The translations under genes were made by a program, and so were the position numbers. The notes beneath the pieces are model-generated. The model had not been told where the DNA came from. It worked only from the letters and a program-made list of their open reading frames with translations, and made no database searches. Of a stretch of 64,000 nucleotides of DNA, positions 17,620 through 29,551 are shown piece after piece (the first letter of the stretch is position 1; the number at the start of each line of letters is the position of its first letter). Origin of the DNA: Sphingopyxis sp. YF1 (lineage in GTDB: Bacteria > Pseudomonadota > Alphaproteobacteria > Sphingomonadales > Sphingomonadaceae); contig NZ_CP033204.1 in NCBI RefSeq assembly GCF_022701295.1, forward strand, positions 3,996,501-4,060,500. The letters run 5' to 3'.

Positions 17620-18954
17620 CTATGGTGCGGGCGTCGTACCGGCGACCGGCGGCGCGACAGAATCGGCGGCGACCGGCGTGGCGGCCGGCGCCGGTTCGGG
17701 CGTCGTGAGCGGCGGGGTGACCGCCAGGATCAGTCCCGCGAGCGCTGCCGACATCAGGTTCGACAGGCTGCCCGCGAGCAGGGCCTTGAGCCCCAGTCGG
17801 GCGATCATCGGCCGCTGGTTCGGCGCGAGCCCGCCGGTCACCGCCATCTGGATCGCGATCGAGCTGAAATTGGCGAAACCGCACAACGCAAAGGTCGCGA
17901 TCGCGACAGCCGCCAGCGACATGTCGCCCTGGACTTTGCCGAGGTCGATGAAGGCGACGAATTCGTTGAGCACCACCTTGGTCCCGAACAGACCGCCGAC
18001 GACGGCGCTTTCATCCCACGGCACTCCCATCAGCCACATCACCGGGCGAAAGATCGCGCCGATGATCGCCTGGAACGACAGGCTCTCGTAACCGAACCAG
18101 CCACCGACGCCAGCGAGGATGCCGTTGGCGAGTGCGACGAGCGCGACGAAGGCAAGCACCATCGCACCGACCGCGACCGCCAGCTTGACCCCGGTCTGCG
18201 CGCCCTGTGCGGCTGCCATGATGATGTTCGCGGGCTTTTCCTCGTCGTGGCTAGCCTCGGGCATGATCACCGGTTCGATGCCCAGATCCTTGGGGTCGTC
18301 GGGCATCATGATCTTGGCCATCAGGATGCCGCCGGGCGCCGACATGAAGCTCGCGGCGAGCAGATAAGGCAGCAATTGCTCCCCGATCATGCTCGCATAG
18401 GCGCCGAGAATCGTGCCCGCGACGCCCGCCATGCCGACGGTCATGATCGTGAACAGCTGCGACGGGGTGAGGCTCGCGAGATAGGGGCGAATGACGAGCG
18501 GGCTTTCGCTCTGCCCGACGAAGATGTTTGCGGCGGCGCCGAGGCTCTCGACCTTGGTGATCCCGGTGACCTTCTGGATCGCGCCGCCGACCCATTTGAT
18601 CACCAGTTGCATGATGCCCAGATAGTAGAGGATCGAGATCAGCGAGGCGAAGAAGATGATTACGGGCAGCGCGGCGATCGCGAAGCTGTGGCCGCCCATT
18701 TCGGGCGAAGCGAGCGGGCCGAAGATGAAATCCGTACCCGCCTTGGCATAGCCGAGCAGGTTGGAGACGCCGTTTGACATCGCCTGGATCGCGCTGCGGC
18801 CCCACGGCGTACCGATCACCAGCAGCGCGAAACCGGCCTGTAGCAGAAAGGCGGGGACGACGACGCGCAGCCGGATCCAGCGGCGATTCGACGAAAACAG
18901 CACGGCGATCGCGAGCAAGGCGACGATCCCGAGCAGACCGATAAGGCGTTCCAT
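17620..18954 (-). CDS. NupC-family nucleoside:cation symporter
   Basis: A 444-aa inner-membrane transporter of the concentrative nucleoside transporter family. Many transmembrane helices; conserved segments include GHSFAIAALPVIIFFASLIS, the GQSESPLVIRPYL motif and GFANFSSIAIQMAVTGGLAPNQR. A Pro/Ala-rich tail follows the last helix. The start MERLIGLLG at 18954 places the first helix at the N-terminus; the frame remains open upstream to about 19269 without conserved sequence. It imports nucleosides by H+ or Na+ symport. Confidence 0.93.
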   Translation of the reverse strand: MERLIGLLGIVALLAIAVLFSSNRRWIRLRVVVPAFLLQAGFALLVIGTPWGRSAIQAMSNGVSNLLGYAKAGTDFIFGPLASPEMGGHSFAIAALPVIIFFASLISILYYLGIMQLVIKWVGGAIQKVTGITKVESLGAAANIFVGQSESPLVIRPYLASLTPSQLFTIMTVGMAGVAGTILGAYASMIGEQLLPYLLAASFMSAPGGILMAKIMMPDDPKDLGIEPVIMPEASHDEEKPANIIMAAAQGAQTGVKLAVAVGAMVLAFVALVALANGILAGVGGWFGYESLSFQAIIGAIFRPVMWLMGVPWDESAVVGGLFGTKVVLNEFVAFIDLGKVQGDMSLAAVAIATFALCGFANFSSIAIQMAVTGGLAPNQRPMIARLGLKALLAGSLSNLMSAALAGLILAVTPPLTTPEPAPAATPVAADSVAPPVAGTTPAP

Positions 18955-19253
18955 AACTTCTGTGCGTCCCCCGCAATTTACTTGCGCCTGTCTAGCGGGC
19001 TGAACGCACGGGGCAAGGGGCGGTGATCGCCGTTCGCCGCAGCGAGGGTGTCCGGTGCGACGGGCCGGCGTTTTCCCGCTCTGCACTGGTTCGGCTCGGG
19101 CCGGTTCGGGTTCTGGTTGTCGTTGCCGGCCGCGCGGGGCGGGGCAGGCGTCGCCAAGGCTGCCGAACGCGATCCGTGCCTTGCTCGCCGGGCACAGTCC
19201 GCCCGACTGACCGGCATCTTTCCAGCGCCCGAAAAAGCGACTATCGCGCGCCG

Positions 19254-19931
19254 ATGACCGAACCCGCATCCACGGCGCTCCCGCGCACGCTATCGCCCTC
19301 GCTCTTTCTGTTCACGATCATCTACGGCGGCATGGTCGTGCTTGCCGGGGTGCTCGGAAACAAGCAGGTCGCGCTCGGCGACTGGCTCGCGGTCGAGGCA
19401 GGGATCTTTGCCTTCCTGCTGCTTGTTGCGCTGTCGAGCAGCGTCGCCGAACTGCACGGACAATCGGTCGCGAACCGGCTCGTGCTTTGGGGTTTCGTGC
19501 CGCTGGTCCTCTCGATCATGCTCACCGCGCTGGTGCTGGCGCTTCCGGCCTCGCCCGAAATGCAGCCCGAACGGCTTGCCTCGTTCGACATGATCCTGGG
19601 TCAGAGCCCGCGCCTGATGGCGGCAGGGATCGTCGCCTATGGCACGTCGCAATTCCTCAACGTCACCATCTTTTCCAAGCTGCGCGGGCGCGAAGGCGCG
19701 AGCGGATCGACCTGGCTTGCGATCCGCGGCGCGATCGCCAGCGCGCTCAGCCAGATCGTCGACACCTTGCTGTTCGTCACCATCGCCTTTTACGGCGTAT
19801 TCCCGATCGCCAACCTGATGGGCGGACAGATGCTGGCGAAGGTCGCGCTGTCGATCCTCGTCATTCCGTTCGTCATCACGGGGCTCGTCGCGCTCGGCCG
19901 CAATCTCGACGCCAAGGGAGGCGTCGCATGA
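19254..19931 (+). CDS. yhhQ: Queuosine precursor transporter (YhhQ family)
   Basis: A 225-aa multi-spanning inner-membrane protein. Conserved features of the YhhQ/QPTR family: GNKQVALGD after the first helix, [18 protein letters not shown] near residue 130, then [21 protein letters not shown] and IAFYG. The family takes up queuine or preQ bases for tRNA queuosine. The start ATG at 19254 gives a short polar N-terminus before the first helix. Its 3' end overlaps argB by 4 nt (ATGA). gluQ, which modifies queuosine-bearing tRNA-Asp, is also in this window. Confidence 0.88.
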   Translation: MTEPASTALPRTLSPSLFLFTIIYGGMVVLAGVLGNKQVALGDWLAVEAGIFAFLLLVALSSSVAELHGQSVANRLVLWGFVPLVLSIMLTALVLALPASPEMQPERLASFDMILGQSPRLMAAGIVAYGTSQFLNVTIFSKLRGREGASGSTWLAIRGAIASALSQIVDTLLFVTIAFYGVFPIANLMGGQMLAKVALSILVIPFVITGLVALGRNLDAKGGVA

Positions 19932-20836
19932 GCCAGCTTCCCGATCCCGCCAGCCGTCCCGAGCTGCTCGCCAAGGCCGAAACGCTCGTCGAGGCGCTGC
20001 CCTATCTTCAGCGCTACGCCGGCGAGACCTTCGTGATCAAATATGGCGGCCATGCCATGGGCGATCCCGAGGCGCAGCGCGACTTCGCCGAAGATGTCGT
20101 GCTTTTGAAGGCGGTAGGCATCAACCCGGTGGTCGTCCACGGCGGCGGACCGCAGATCGGGCGGATGCTGAAGCAGCTCGGCATCGAATCGCAGTTCATC
20201 GGCGGACTGCGCGTCACCGACGCCGCCACCGCCGAAGTCGCGGAGATGGTCCTCGCGGGGAAGATCAACAAGGAAATCGTCAGCTGGATCGCCGGGCTCG
20301 GCGGGCGGGCGGTCGGCCTGTCGGGGAAGGACGCCAATCTGGTGCTTGCCGAAAAGGTCACGCGCAGCGAGCCCGATCCCAATTCGGGGATCGAGCGCCA
20401 CGTCGATCTGGGTTTTGTCGGCGAGCCGGTCGCGGTCGATCCGACGATCCTCAACAATCTGGCCAAGGACAATTTCATTCCCGTCGTCGCACCCGTCGCG
20501 CTCGGTGCCGACGGGGCGACATATAATATCAACGCCGACACCATGGCGGGCGCGATCGCAGGCGCGCTCGGTGCCAAGCGCTTCTTCCTATTGACCGACG
20601 TCGCCGGGGTGCTCGACAAGGGCGGCACCCTGCTCACCGATCTCGACCGCTCGGGCATCGACGGGCTGAAAGACGACGGGACGATCACGGGGGGGATGAT
20701 TCCCAAGGTCGACACCTGCCTCGCCGCGGTCGACAGCGGCGTCGAAGCCGCGGTCATCCTCGACGGCCGCGTGCCGCATGCGATGCTGCTGGAAATTTTC
20801 ACCGCCAGGGGTGCAGGGACGCTCATTCACCGCTAG
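19928..20836 (+). CDS. argB: Acetylglutamate kinase
   Basis: A 302-aa amino-acid kinase that phosphorylates N-acetylglutamate in arginine biosynthesis. Signature segments: [60 protein letters not shown] and [14 protein letters not shown]. The N-terminal extension before YLQRY is typical of arginine-sensitive hexameric enzymes. Starts inside the yhhQ stop region (ATGA), suggesting one transcript. Confidence 0.96.
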   Translation: MSQLPDPASRPELLAKAETLVEALPYLQRYAGETFVIKYGGHAMGDPEAQRDFAEDVVLLKAVGINPVVVHGGGPQIGRMLKQLGIESQFIGGLRVTDAATAEVAEMVLAGKINKEIVSWIAGLGGRAVGLSGKDANLVLAEKVTRSEPDPNSGIERHVDLGFVGEPVAVDPTILNNLAKDNFIPVVAPVALGADGATYNINADTMAGAIAGALGAKRFFLLTDVAGVLDKGGTLLTDLDRSGIDGLKDDGTITGGMIPKVDTCLAAVDSGVEAAVILDGRVPHAMLLEIFTARGAGTLIHR

Positions 20837-20870
20837 TGTGCCGTTCTCGACCATCCGGCCGGAGCCCCCA

Positions 20871-21179
20871 ATGTATTTGATGTTTCTCCAGATCCTGTCG
20901 ATCCTCCTCAATATCCTGTGGTGGATCATCATCGTGCAGGCGGTGATGTCGTGGCTGCTCGCCTTCAACGTCATCAATACCCACAATGAATTCGTCCGCC
21001 AGCTGTGGCTGGTGCTCGAGCGTATCACCGAGCCGCTCTATCGCCCGATCCGCAAGATCATGCCCGATTTCGGCGGGATCGACCTGACGCCGATGGTGGT
21101 GCTGATCCTGCTGATCATCGTCCGGGGGCCGGTGATGAACTATCTCTACACGATCGGTATCAACGCAGGATTGATGTAA
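20871..21179 (+). CDS. YggT family membrane protein
   Basis: A 102-aa inner-membrane protein with two hydrophobic regions (about residues 3-30 and 72-95). Between them lies the family core [29 protein letters not shown] precedes the ATG at 20871. YggT proteins are widespread; some affect membrane or osmotic phenotypes, function not settled. In the argB-folD operon. Confidence 0.9.
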   Translation: MYLMFLQILSILLNILWWIIIVQAVMSWLLAFNVINTHNEFVRQLWLVLERITEPLYRPIRKIMPDFGGIDLTPMVVLILLIIVRGPVMNYLYTIGINAGLM

Positions 21180-21183
21180 TCCG

Positions 21184-22095
21184 ATGACGACAAGCAACGA
21201 CAGCCAGGCGCATGTGATCGACGGCAAGGCTTTTGCCGCGGGGCTGCGCGCGCGCATCGCGGACGCGGTTCCGGCGTTCGAAGCGGCGACCGGGCGCGCT
21301 CCCGGGCTCGCGGTGGTGCTGGTCGGCGACGATCCGGCGAGCGCGGTCTATGTCGGGTCGAAGGGCAAGGCGACGATCGCCGCCGGCATGATGAGCTTCG
21401 AGCATCGGTTGCCTGCGACCGCGACGCAGGACGAGGTCGAGGCATTGCTCGCGGCGCTCAACGCCGACGAGGCGGTCGACGGTATCCTGCTGCAACTGCC
21501 GCTGCCGGCCCATCTCGACGAACAGCGTGCGGTCGCGACGATCGACCCCGACAAGGATGTCGACGGCCTCACCCCGGTCAGCGCCGGACGGCTCGCGCTC
21601 GGTATCCCCGGCATGGTGCCCTGTACCCCCTATGGCTGCCTGCTGCTGCTTCAGGACCGGCTCGGCGACCTGTCGGGCAAGGACGCGATCGTCGTCGGTC
21701 GCTCGATCCTCGTCGGCAAGCCGATGGCGGCGCTGCTGCTCGGCGCCAACGCCACTGTCACCATGGCGCACAGCCGCACGCGGGACCTGCCTGATCTGGT
21801 GCGGCGCGCCGACATCGTCGTCGCCGCCGTCGGGCGCGCCGAGATGGTCAAGGGCGACTGGATCAAGCCGGGCGCGGTCGTGATCGACGTCGGCATCAAC
21901 CGCCTGCCGGCCGCTGACGGCGCTTCGAAAGGACGGCTCGTGGGCGACGTCGATTATGCGTCGGTGCTGCCGCTTGCCTCGGCGGTTACCCCGGTTCCGG
22001 GCGGCGTCGGTCCGATGACGATCGCCTGCCTGCTCCGCAATACGCTCGTCGCGGCGCACCGCCGCGCGGGCCTCGACGATCCGGAGGGTTTCTGA
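21184..22095 (+). CDS. folD: Bifunctional methylenetetrahydrofolate dehydrogenase/cyclohydrolase
   Basis: A 303-aa enzyme of one-carbon metabolism interconverting 5,10-methylene- and 10-formyl-tetrahydrofolate with NADP. Motifs: [17 protein letters not shown] (catalytic Lys region), [20 protein letters not shown], the Rossmann segment [17 protein letters not shown] and [11 protein letters not shown]. Starts 4 nt after the yggT stop and its own TGA overlaps the next ATG by one base. Confidence 0.96.
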   Translation: MTTSNDSQAHVIDGKAFAAGLRARIADAVPAFEAATGRAPGLAVVLVGDDPASAVYVGSKGKATIAAGMMSFEHRLPATATQDEVEALLAALNADEAVDGILLQLPLPAHLDEQRAVATIDPDKDVDGLTPVSAGRLALGIPGMVPCTPYGCLLLLQDRLGDLSGKDAIVVGRSILVGKPMAALLLGANATVTMAHSRTRDLPDLVRRADIVVAAVGRAEMVKGDWIKPGAVVIDVGINRLPAADGASKGRLVGDVDYASVLPLASAVTPVPGGVGPMTIACLLRNTLVAAHRRAGLDDPEGF

Positions 22096-22772
22096 TGCGT
22101 CGCCTGTTCGCCGCCGCACTCGTGGGAGCGCTGCTCGCCGGCTGCGCGGGGCAGCCCGGGGACGCCCGCAATCGGCCGCTCGGCCCCAACCCCAGCGGTT
22201 TTGTCGCCGCCGAGATCGCCTTTGCGCGGCTGGCGCAGGAAAAGGGGCAGTGGACGGCCTTTCGCGAAACGTCGGCGCCCGATGCGGTGATGTTCGTGCC
22301 GCAGCGGGTGAAGGCGCGCGACTGGCTCAAGACGCAGAAGGACCCGGCGCAGGCGGTGGTGTGGCAACCGCACGCGGTCTATGTCAGCTGCGACGGCAAT
22401 GTCGGCGCGACGACCGGCGCATGGCAGAAGGGCTCCGCGAACGGTTATTTCAGCACCGTCTGGCTGCGCGATCCCAAGAGCGGCGAGACGCGCTGGATCC
22501 TCGACCATGGCGACACGCTTGCGGCGCCGCGCGAAGCGCCCGATTTCATCGAATCGAAACAGGCGAGCTGCGGCTCGCGGCCGGGTACCGCGGTCGATGG
22601 TGGCGGTGAGGGCGAAGACCGCGCCGTCGGCCTGTCGCCCGACCAGACGCTGAGCTGGACCTCGGTCGTCGCCCCCGACGGCGCGCGGCGCGTCACCGTC
22701 CGCCTGTGGGACGGCACCGCGATGCAGCCCGTGATCGACGACCGTGTCGCGGCGCCCGCGCCCCGGCCCTGA
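22095..22772 (+). CDS. Predicted lipoprotein, SnoaL/DUF4440-like
   Basis: A 225-aa exported protein. The signal peptide ends with lipobox LLAGC. The mature region (FVAAEIAFARLAQEKGQWTAFRETSAPDAVMF, later DGNVGATTGAW) looks like an NTF2-like fold of the SnoaL/DUF4440 type, a family without uniform function. The C-terminal third is less conserved in appearance. One-base overlap with folD and 2 bp to marC indicate cotranscription. Confidence 0.8.
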   Translation: MRRLFAAALVGALLAGCAGQPGDARNRPLGPNPSGFVAAEIAFARLAQEKGQWTAFRETSAPDAVMFVPQRVKARDWLKTQKDPAQAVVWQPHAVYVSCDGNVGATTGAWQKGSANGYFSTVWLRDPKSGETRWILDHGDTLAAPREAPDFIESKQASCGSRPGTAVDGGGEGEDRAVGLSPDQTLSWTSVVAPDGARRVTVRLWDGTAMQPVIDDRVAAPAPRP

Positions 22773-22774
22773 CG

Positions 22775-23404
22775 ATGCTCGACCTTTTCATTTCGGCGTT
22801 TGTCACGCTCTTCGTGGTGATCGACCCCCCGGGGTGCGCGCCGATCTATGCCAGCCTGACCACCGGGGCGAGCGCGGCGCAGCGCCGCGCGATGGCGCTG
22901 CGCGCGACGTTCATCGCCGGCTGCATCCTCGTCTTTTTCGCGATGTTCGGCGAGGCGCTGCTCAGCTTCCTGCACATCGACCTCGACAGTTTCCGCATCG
23001 CGGGCGGGATCATGCTGTTCATGATCGCGATCGACATGGTGTTCGAAAAGCGCACCGAACGCCGCGAGCAGCGCGCCGAGAAGATCAAGGCGACCCCCGA
23101 GGTCGAGGATGTCTCGGTCTTTCCGATGGCGATGCCGATGCTCGCCGGGCCGGGATCGATCGCCTCGGTGATGCTGCTCGTGTCGCAGAACAACGGGCTC
23201 GACCGCGCCGTGGTGATCTTCGGGGCGCTGCTGCTCGTGCTGCTGCTGACGCTGGCCGCGCTGCTGACGGCGGGGCCGCTGATGCGGCTGATCGGGCACA
23301 AGGGCGAGGCGGTGATCACCCGCCTGCTCGGGGTGCTGCTCGCCGCGCTCGCGGCGCAGTTCGTCATCGACGGGCTCAAGGCGAGCTTCCCCTCGCTGGG
23401 CTAG
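22775..23404 (+). CDS. MarC family integral membrane protein
   Basis: A 209-aa protein with about six transmembrane helices. The N-terminal FVTLFVVIDPPGCAPIYASL and the central AMPMLAGPGSIASVML are the conserved repeats of the MarC/UPF0056 family. Function unknown despite the historical multiple-antibiotic-resistance name. Last gene of the yhhQ-argB-yggT-folD unit; a hairpin follows. Confidence 0.93.
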   Translation: MLDLFISAFVTLFVVIDPPGCAPIYASLTTGASAAQRRAMALRATFIAGCILVFFAMFGEALLSFLHIDLDSFRIAGGIMLFMIAIDMVFEKRTERREQRAEKIKATPEVEDVSVFPMAMPMLAGPGSIASVMLLVSQNNGLDRAVVIFGALLLVLLLTLAALLTAGPLMRLIGHKGEAVITRLLGVLLAALAAQFVIDGLKASFPSLG

Positions 23405-23408
23405 ACGC

Positions 23409-23442
23409 AAAAAGGGCGCCGCCCGCAGGCGACGCCCCTTTC
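23409..23442. terminator. Bidirectional terminator between marC and OmpA-type gene
   Basis: AAAAAGGGCGCCGCC, loop CGCA, then GGCGACGCCCCTTT. The stem has a run of A on one side and T on the other, so it can end transcription from both convergent genes. Confidence 0.75.
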
Positions 23443-23459
23443 ATCCACGAGAGTGGAAA

Positions 23460-24149
23460 TCAGCGCGCCGCGTTGACGTCGTTCTGCGTCACCGGGGCGA
23501 TGCGGATCTCGACGCGGCGGTTGCACTGATAGTCGGCCTCGCTGCGTTCGGGGCTGCACTTCAGCTGCGATTCGCCGTAGCCGAGCGTCGCCATGCGCGC
23601 GCGCTGGATGCCGCGGCCCGCCAGATAGTCGGCGACCGACGCGGCGCGGCGTTCGGACAGCCCCTGATTATAGCTGTCGCTGCCCGTCGAATCGGTGTGG
23701 CCATAGACGTCGATATAGGTGCTCGGATATTCGGCGAGCGTCGAGGCGACATTGTCGAGCGCGCTGCGGAACTGCGACTTCACCATCGCGCTGTTGAGGT
23801 CGAAGGTGACGTCGCCGGGCATGTTGAGCACGAGCTGGTCGCCCTGCCGTTCGACGTCGATGCCGGTGCCCGCGGTGCGTTCGCGCAGCTTCTTTTCCTG
23901 CTGGTCCATATAATAGCCGACCCCCGCGCCGGCGACCGCGCCGATGCCGGCGCCGACGATTTCCTCGGTGCGGCTGTTGCGACCGCCGATCAGGTCGCCG
24001 AGCAGATAGCCGCCCAGCGCGCCGCCGACGCCGCCGATCGCGGCCTTCGAGATGCGCTTTTCGCCCGTTTCGGGATCGGTGACGCAGCCGGTCAGCGCGA
24101 CGGCGGCGATGCTGGCGAGGGCGGTGAGTTTGATGGTCCTGATATTCAT
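23460..24149 (-). CDS. OmpA family lipoprotein with glycine-zipper domain
   Basis: A 229-aa outer-membrane lipoprotein. The signal peptide ends in lipobox ALTGC. A glycine-zipper region (AAIGGVGGALGGYLLGDLIGG and AGIGAVAGAGVGYYMDQQ) is followed by an OmpA C-terminal peptidoglycan-binding domain with DVYGHTDSTGSDSYNQ LSERRA and the terminal NRRVEIRI. AAGGGAGC precedes the ATG at 24149. Likely tethers outer membrane to peptidoglycan. Confidence 0.93.
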   Translation of the reverse strand: MNIRTIKLTALASIAAVALTGCVTDPETGEKRISKAAIGGVGGALGGYLLGDLIGGRNSRTEEIVGAGIGAVAGAGVGYYMDQQEKKLRERTAGTGIDVERQGDQLVLNMPGDVTFDLNSAMVKSQFRSALDNVASTLAEYPSTYIDVYGHTDSTGSDSYNQGLSERRAASVADYLAGRGIQRARMATLGYGESQLKCSPERSEADYQCNRRVEIRIAPVTQNDVNAAR

Positions 24150-24311
24150 TGGGTGCGCTCCCTTTTTGGCGCGCCGGCTGGTCCCGGTCGCGCTGTTACG
24201 TGCCGATAACATCCGGCTGCCGATCTGGTTCCATCGTTCGCCTGAACGCGCGCTGAGCGCAAGCGTGGCGATCCCATTGTGCAATGCGGCGGCTTTCGCT
24301 TATAGGGGGCC

Positions 24312-24365
24312 ATGACCGAAGCTGACAGGGGCATGGCGCGACCGCGCCGCACGACCGCCCGATGA
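24312..24365 (+). CDS. Possible 17-codon leader peptide
   Basis: ATG at 24312 (after AGGGGG) opens a 17-codon frame, MTEADRGMARPRRTTAR, whose TGA overlaps the ATG of the CBS-domain gene (ATGA). It is very short and basic. It could be a translational coupler rather than a functional peptide; no homology is claimed. Confidence 0.3.
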   Translation: MTEADRGMARPRRTTAR

Positions 24366-25684
24366 GCCCTTTTCCCTGGTCGGACGTCGCGATCATCGCG
24401 ATCCTCGTCCTCCTCAACGGCCTGTTCGCCATGTCCGAACTCGCGATCGTCTCGGCGCGCGACCCGCGCCTCCAGGCCGCCGAGAAGCGTGGCAGCCGGG
24501 GCGCGAAGGTCGCGCGCCAGCTCGCCGCCGACCCCGGGCGCTTCCTGTCGACGGTGCAGGTCGGAATCACGCTGATCGGCATCCTCGCGGGCGCCTATTC
24601 GGGCGCCAGTCTCGGCCAGCCGGTCGGCGAGCGGTTGCAGGCGCTGTTCGGCCTTGACGACGAGACCGCGCTGACCGCGGGCTTTGCGGTGGTGATCGCG
24701 CTGACGACCTACGCATCGCTGATCGCGGGCGAACTGGTGCCCAAGCAGTTCGCGCTGCGTGCCCCCGAACGCATCGCGATCTTCGTCGCGCCGATCATGT
24801 ACTGGCTGTCGCGAATCGCCGCGCCGCTCGTCTGGCTGCTCGACAATAGTTCGGGCCTCGTCTTCCGCCTGCTCGGCCTGAGCCGCGAATCGGAAGACCG
24901 GGTGACCGCCGAGGAACTGCACCTGATCGTCGCCGAGGCGTCGAAGTCGGGGGTGATCGAGGAAAGCGAGCGCGCGATCATCTCGGGCGTCGTGCGGCTC
25001 GCCGACCGGCCGGTGCGCGAAGTGATGACGCCGCGCAAGGACGTCGACTGGATCGACATCGCCGCCGACGCCGACACGGTGCGCGCCAAGCTGCTCGAAA
25101 GCCCGCACACGCGCCTGCCGGTCGCGCGCGGCTCGGTCGACGACATCATCGGCATCGTCCAGGCGCGCGACATCGCCGCCGCGCTGTTCCGCGGGCAGAT
25201 ACTCGACCTCGAGCAGCTCACCCGCTCGGCGAAGGTCATCCACGACCAGATCGACGCGATGGACGCGCTCGAGAATCTGCGCCTCGCCGAAGTGCCGATG
25301 CTGCTCGTCCACGACGAATATGGTCATTTCGAAGGGCTGGTGACCCCCGCCGACCTGATGTCGGCGATCGCCGGCGAATTCGCGTCGGATCAGGACATCG
25401 GCAGCGAACCCTTCGTCACCGAGCGCGAGGACGGCAGCCTGCTGATCGCGGGGTCGATGCCCGCCGACCAGATGGCCGAACGGCTGGGCATCGAGCTCGC
25501 CGACGACCGCGACTATGCAACCGCCGCGGGGCATGCGCTCGCGATCCTCAAGCATCTGCCGGTCGAGGGCGAGCATTTCACCAACAGCGGCTGGCGCTTC
25601 GAGATCGTCGACATGGACGGGCGCAAGATCGACAAATTGCTGGTCAGCGAAGTGCGGCGGCCGAAAGGCGAAGAGGGCGAGTGA
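24362..25684 (+). CDS. Hemolysin C/CorC family protein (CNNM + CBS domains)
   Basis: A 440-aa membrane protein. The N-terminal CNNM/DUF21 domain (residues about 1-190, several helices, with AIVSARDPRLQ and GITLIGILAGAYSGASLG) is followed by a CBS pair (VREVMTPRKDVDWI and HDEYGHFEGLVTPADL) and a C-terminal CorC/HlyC FAD-like domain (IAGSMPADQMAERLGI). The family is linked to magnesium/cobalt efflux or resistance; the old hemolysin label is not functionally reliable. Preceded by a possible coupled leader. Confidence 0.93.
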   Translation: MSPFPWSDVAIIAILVLLNGLFAMSELAIVSARDPRLQAAEKRGSRGAKVARQLAADPGRFLSTVQVGITLIGILAGAYSGASLGQPVGERLQALFGLDDETALTAGFAVVIALTTYASLIAGELVPKQFALRAPERIAIFVAPIMYWLSRIAAPLVWLLDNSSGLVFRLLGLSRESEDRVTAEELHLIVAEASKSGVIEESERAIISGVVRLADRPVREVMTPRKDVDWIDIAADADTVRAKLLESPHTRLPVARGSVDDIIGIVQARDIAAALFRGQILDLEQLTRSAKVIHDQIDAMDALENLRLAEVPMLLVHDEYGHFEGLVTPADLMSAIAGEFASDQDIGSEPFVTEREDGSLLIAGSMPADQMAERLGIELADDRDYATAAGHALAILKHLPVEGEHFTNSGWRFEIVDMDGRKIDKLLVSEVRRPKGEEGE

Positions 25685-25728
25685 CGCCGCGCGGCCGCTA
25701 AAGCGACAAAATATACGGACGTACGCCG

Positions 25729-26175
25729 TCATTCTGTCTCCTTTGTCGCGTCAGGCGGGCGGGGCGGCCTCGCCTCGTCGCGGAGCGCGGCGTGGATGAC
25801 GGCCATGTCCGGACCCCCGCTGACATCGACCGCGCCGCCTTTGAGGATGCGAACGGTCGTCACGCCATTGAGCGCGCGGTCCATTGCGATGCTATATTGG
25901 TGCGTCCGCCCCATCGAGATGGCGCGGTCCCATGCGGCGGCGAAGCTCGACGCCCCCGGCCGGTCGCGCAGGCGATAGGCCGAGGCGCGGCCGATGCCGA
26001 CCGCGCGCGCCGCCCTTCCCACCGACCCCATCGCCCCGAGCGCGCGGATGAAGCGCGCCTGCGCCTCGGGCGTCCAGCCGTCGGCGCGGCGGCGCTGTTG
26101 CGGCACGGGGATGAAGGCAAGGGCGCTGCCGGCGAGCAGCGGAGCGCCTGGGTTCTGCGGGGCGATCGGTTTCAT
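25729..26175 (-). CDS. Small helix-turn-helix protein
   Basis: A 148-aa protein. The ATG at 26175 is preferred over an upstream TTG. The central segment GWTPEAQARFIRALGAMGSVGRAARAVGIGRASAYRLRDR is a homeodomain-like HTH, as in transposase-associated or terminase-small-subunit-like proteins, followed by a helical FAAAWDRAISMG. The C-terminus is basic/acidic and low in complexity. DNA binding is likely, target unknown. This HTH layout is frequent in sphingomonads outside prophages. Confidence 0.7.
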   Translation of the reverse strand: MKPIAPQNPGAPLLAGSALAFIPVPQQRRRADGWTPEAQARFIRALGAMGSVGRAARAVGIGRASAYRLRDRPGASSFAAAWDRAISMGRTHQYSIAMDRALNGVTTVRILKGGAVDVSGGPDMAVIHAALRDEARPPRPPDATKETE

Positions 26176-26352
26176 TGACCAGCTTGGATCATGGCGCGAC
26201 AATTTAGGAAAGCGCTTTCTTGCGCCGTCGGGGGCGGATCGATGGAGGCTTAGGGGGTCGGAAGCGGCCTTTGCCTGAACTGTCCCCCTGCGGTCACAAG
26301 GAGGATTATCCGATGGCCGCTATCGTGCGCCGACCGGCGTCGGCGTTGCGCC

Positions 26353-26757
26353 TCAGTCGTTGACGAGCAGTGCGAGCTTGACCCGCGCGGTGCCGCTGCG
26401 GTGCATGCCGATCTCGCGCGCCGCGGCGTGGCTGACGTCGATCACGCGGCCGTGCGAAAAGGGGCCGCGGTCGTTGATGCGGACGATCACGCTGTCGCCG
26501 TTCGAGACGTTGGTGACGCGCACCTTGCTGCCGAAGGGCAGGGTGCGGTGCGCGGCGGTGAGTTCGTCGGGGTCGAAGCGCTCGCCGCTCGCGGTGCGAT
26601 TGCCTTCGAGTTCGCGGCCGTAATAGCTCGCCATGCCGCCGTCGATCACGGTCTCGACTTCGGCCGAAGCGGCCGGCTGTTCGTCGATTTCCGCGTCCTG
26701 CGCGGCGGCCGATGCCACGAGCAGAAGCGGCATCACCATGGTAAAAAGAGCCCGCAT
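26353..26757 (-). CDS. Septal ring lytic transglycosylase RlpA family protein
   Basis: A 134-aa exported protein with signal peptide (MRALFTMVMPLLLVASAAAQ) and an RlpA-like double-psi beta-barrel. Conserved segments: GMASYYGRELEGNRTASGERFD, TAAHRTLPFGSKVRVTN, IVRINDRGPFSHGRVIDVS. There is no SPOR domain, unlike full-length RlpA, so septal targeting is uncertain. Predicted to act on peptidoglycan in the periplasm. AGGGGAGG lies upstream of the ATG. Confidence 0.9.
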   Translation of the reverse strand: MRALFTMVMPLLLVASAAAQDAEIDEQPAASAEVETVIDGGMASYYGRELEGNRTASGERFDPDELTAAHRTLPFGSKVRVTNVSNGDSVIVRINDRGPFSHGRVIDVSHAAAREIGMHRSGTARVKLALLVND

Positions 26758-26860
26758 GGCATCCTCCCCTTTTGGTGGAGGCGCCCAAAGCAGCGGCGGC
26801 GCGCCGAGGCAAGCCGCCGCGCGTCAAGTTGAAGCGATTTTGCGCCCACCTGCGGGAAAA

Positions 26861-26884
26861 CGGGCCCGAGCCGCCCTCGGCCCG
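26861..26884 (-). terminator. Hairpin downstream of gyrB
   Basis: On the minus strand CGGGCCGAG, GGCGG, CTCGGGCCCG forms a 9-bp stem with one bulge 18 nt after the gyrB stop. There is no clear U-tract, so confidence is limited. Confidence 0.4.
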
Positions 26885-26901
26885 GCCCCGGCAAGCCGCG
26901 G

Positions 26902-29538
<2,637 letters not shown>

Positions 29539-29551
29539 CTAGTTTCGCGGC

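Noticed and set aside
18955..19253. N-terminal extension of NupC or gene in the nupC-yhhQ gap
   Set aside because: Both strands stay open, but the translations are Arg/Pro-rich and unlike the transporter's helical N-terminus; treated as intergenic.
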